Source of the DNA: an uncultured Selenomonas sp.
GTDB taxonomy: Bacteria > Bacillota > Negativicutes > Selenomonadales > Selenomonadaceae
NCBI GenBank assembly: GCA_905373085.1
Contig: CAJPRR010000125.1
Span: 1-6,523 of the forward strand
Length of the DNA stretch: 6,523 bases
Direction: 5' to 3'
The notes beneath the pieces were generated by a model. That model was not told the origin of the DNA. It ran no database searches and saw only the letters and a program-made list of their open reading frames with translations. Numbering within the stretch: the first letter of the stretch is position 1; every line of letters begins with the position of its first letter. Below, one piece after another: positions 5,426 through 6,523 of the stretch. The position numbers and the translations under genes are program-made.

Positions 5426-5483
5426 AATAGTCGTAAGTTTTCTTGCGCCATTATAGCACAATTTTCGATGTTATGCGACTATT
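5426..5483. repeat. Inverted repeat straddling the nitroreductase promoter (candidate operator pair)
   Basis: AATAGTCG at 5426-5433 and CGACTATT at 5476-5483 are a perfect 8-bp inverted pair. The similarity continues inward as TAA against TTAT with a two-base offset. Arm centres are 50 bp apart, close to five helical turns. Relative to the leftward promoter, one arm overlaps the -35 region and the other lies about 10-17 nt past the predicted start site. This suits binding by one repressor at two half-sites or by two dimers. Confidence 0.5.
5450..5458 (-). promoter_or_regulatory. Extended -10 promoter for the nitroreductase gene
   Basis: Read leftward, TGCTATAAT (5458-5450) is a perfect -10 with an extended TGn. 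The hexamer 17 nt upstream (TCGCAT, 5478-5473) is a weak -35, so recognition would rely on the extended -10 or on an activator. Transcription would start near 5443, giving a leader of about 55 nt. Confidence 0.65.
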
Positions 5484-5571
5484 GGGGCAGGAAAAGGGAA
5501 TTCTTGGGAAGTTTTAAGGGAAGGGGCTTGTCGAGCAGGGAAAAGGATTCGTAGCCCAGCGTTGCTGGACA

Positions 5572-5625
5572 ACGATTTCTAAGAGTCGCCTGCGCCCTTT
5601 GGGCTTGCCGCCTCTAAGAAATCGT
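5572..5625 (+). repeat. Dispersed palindromic repeat, copy 4
   Basis: ACGATTTCTAAGAG (5572-5585) pairs with CTCTAAGAAATCGT (5612-5625) at 13 of 14 positions; the only mismatch is A5581 against A5616. Inside, GCCC (5594-5597) pairs with GGGC (5601-5604) around a TTT loop. The core CCTGCGCCCTTTGGGCTTG matches CCTGCGCCTTCGGCTTG of the copy at 1650-1700, while the outer arms differ. A second small hairpin (CCAGC, GTT, GCTGG at 5556-5568) sits directly upstream and may be part of the same element. The rest of the 5484-5555 gap is purine-rich with no gene. Confidence 0.65.
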
Positions 5626-5633
5626 AGTACAAT
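5605..5633 (+). promoter_or_regulatory. Candidate pyruvate kinase promoter
   Basis: TTGCCG (5605-5610) and TACAAT (5628-5633) are separated by exactly 17 nt. Four of six -35 bases and five of six -10 bases match consensus. The -35 lies in the right half of repeat copy 4. Transcription would begin near 5640, about 37 nt before the start codon and after the hairpin. Confidence 0.5.
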
Positions 5634-5676
5634 AAAAATACGAGAGTATCTTGTATGCATGGATGGAGGATGAAGT

Positions 5677-6523
5677 ATGCTTAACAAGAAGACGAAGATC
5701 ATTTGCACGCAGGGGCCGTCGACGGATGCGCCGGGCATGGTGGAGAAGCTCATCGAGAACGGCATGAATGTCGCCCGCTTCAACTTTTCGCATGGCACGC
5801 ATGACGAGCATTTGAAGCGCATCAACTGCGTGCGCGAGGCGGCGAAGAAGACGGGGCGCGTCGTCTCGCTGCTGCTCGACACGAAGGGGCCGGAGATGCG
5901 CCTCGGCGAGTTCAAGGACGGCTCGGTCATGCTTGAAGCGGGAAAGCCGTTCCTTCTGACGTACGACGACGCGCTGGGCGATGAGACGAAGTGCTCGGTC
6001 AACCACAAGAAGCTCTACACGGAGGTCAAGCCCGGCGACAAGCTGCTCCTTTCCGACGGCCTTGTCGAACTGAAGGTCGAGAAGATCCAGGGCAAGGACA
6101 TCGTGACGACGATTCTGAACTCGGGCAAGATGAGCACGAGAAAGCGCGTCGCGGCGCCGGGCGTTCCCCTCGGGCTGCCGCCGATCTCGGAGCAGGACAA
6201 GAATGACATCCTCTTTGGCATCGAGCAGGACATGGACTTCATCGCGGCATCGTTCATCCAGCGTGCCGACGACGTCCGGGAGATCCGCAAGCTGCTCGAA
6301 GAGCACGGCGGCAGGATGGAGATCTACCCGAAGATCGAGAACCTTGAGGGCGTGAAGAACTTCGACTCGATCCTTGAGGTCTCGGACGGCATCATGGTCG
6401 CGCGCGGCGATCTCGGCGTCGAGATTCCGGCCGAGGACGTGCCCCTGATTCAGAAGGAGATCATCGCAAAGTGCAACAAGGCGGGCAAGCCCGTCATCGT
6501 CGCGACGCAGATGCTCGAATCCA
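5677..6523 (+). CDS. pyk: Pyruvate kinase, N-terminal part (runs off the right edge)
   Basis: Pyruvate kinase makes pyruvate and ATP from phosphoenolpyruvate and ADP, the last step of glycolysis. About 282 codons are visible with no stop; full enzymes have about 470-585 residues, so the rest of the A domain and the C domain lie outside. Signatures in order are KIICTQGPST (7-16), ARFNFSHG (33-40; R34, N36, S38), LLLDTKGPEMR (65-75; D68, T69), the B domain about 76-160, and IYPKIENLEGV (216-226) with catalytic Lys 219 and Mg ligand E221. GIMVARGDLGVEIP (238-251), with D245, and VIVATQMLES at the edge complete the visible set. The Glu in GPEMR (E73, equivalent to E117 of muscle enzyme) is the residue typical of K+-dependent forms. 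The usual CTIGP reads CTQGP here. Start ATG 5677 follows GGAGGA (5665-5670) by 6 nt. It is divergent from the nitroreductase. Confidence 0.97.
   Translation, partial: MLNKKTKIICTQGPSTDAPGMVEKLIENGMNVARFNFSHGTHDEHLKRINCVREAAKKTGRVVSLLLDTKGPEMRLGEFKDGSVMLEAGKPFLLTYDDALGDETKCSVNHKKLYTEVKPGDKLLLSDGLVELKVEKIQGKDIVTTILNSGKMSTRKRVAAPGVPLGLPPISEQDKNDILFGIEQDMDFIAASFIQRADDVREIRKLLEEHGGRMEIYPKIENLEGVKNFDSILEVSDGIMVARGDLGVEIPAEDVPLIQKEIIAKCNKAGKPVIVATQMLES

Noticed and set aside
4788..5426. 212-codon frame on + opposite the nitroreductase
   Set aside because: It is antisense to a complete nitroreductase with conserved FMN motifs, and the frame is a by-product of GC-rich codon use.
1650..5625. Dispersed repeat copies as a CRISPR array
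   Set aside because: Copies are kilobases apart, divergent, and separated by genes, with no regular spacers and no cas genes.
5614..6306. 230-codon and 164-codon frames on - opposite the pyruvate kinase
   Set aside because: They are shadows of the pyk reading frame, which has every expected catalytic motif and a good ribosome site.

Overview
The window reads as ordinary chromosome from a fairly GC-rich member of the Firmicutes lineage that probably has an outer membrane. A selenomonad-type Negativicute (Selenomonas or a relative) is my best guess. The reasons are AGGAGG-type ribosome sites and sigma-A promoters (often with an extended TGn -10), together with a bactofilin/M23 peptidase pair and an ArnT-like lipid-linked glycosyltransferase, a family often used on LPS or lipid A. 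The genus is inference from style and gene content, not from a marker gene.

Left to right: (1) A strong promoter (36-65) and a leader of about 140 nt precede a membrane-anchored M23 endopeptidase and a bactofilin, both on + and separated by 14 nt. They end in a palindromic repeat and a hairpin terminator near 1709-1748. (2) A leftward type II toxin-antitoxin operon follows: a YefM/Phd-like antitoxin, then a Txe/YoeB-like RNase. The two overlap as TAATG. A near-consensus promoter contains a palindromic operator. (3) The rightward gene deoC (deoxyribose-phosphate aldolase) starts from a divergent promoter and ends at a 15-bp perfect hairpin (3214-3251), shared with a convergent gene. (4) Two leftward genes follow, a small FMN nitroreductase and then an ArnT/PMT-family membrane glycosyltransferase. 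The nitroreductase promoter is straddled by an 8-bp inverted repeat. (5) A rightward pyruvate kinase gene starts at 5677 and runs off the right edge, with about 282 codons visible.

The genes belong to separate functional units: envelope shape, toxin-antitoxin, nucleoside catabolism, redox or envelope modification, and glycolysis. The feature not explained by gene content is a small dispersed palindromic repeat. It has four recognisable copies (about 128-172, 1650-1700, 2426-2455, 5572-5625), all in gaps between genes. Their core is CTGCGYCC or CTGCGCC followed by a short loop and (G)GCTTG or CTTGG. Two copies appear to supply promoter -35 sequence to a neighbouring gene (the toxin-antitoxin operon and pyruvate kinase), and one overlaps the bactofilin stop codon. 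I see no CRISPR array, insertion sequence, tRNA, rRNA or defence island, and no convincing undescribed multi-gene system. The repeat family and the regulatory palindromes are the parts most worth following up.
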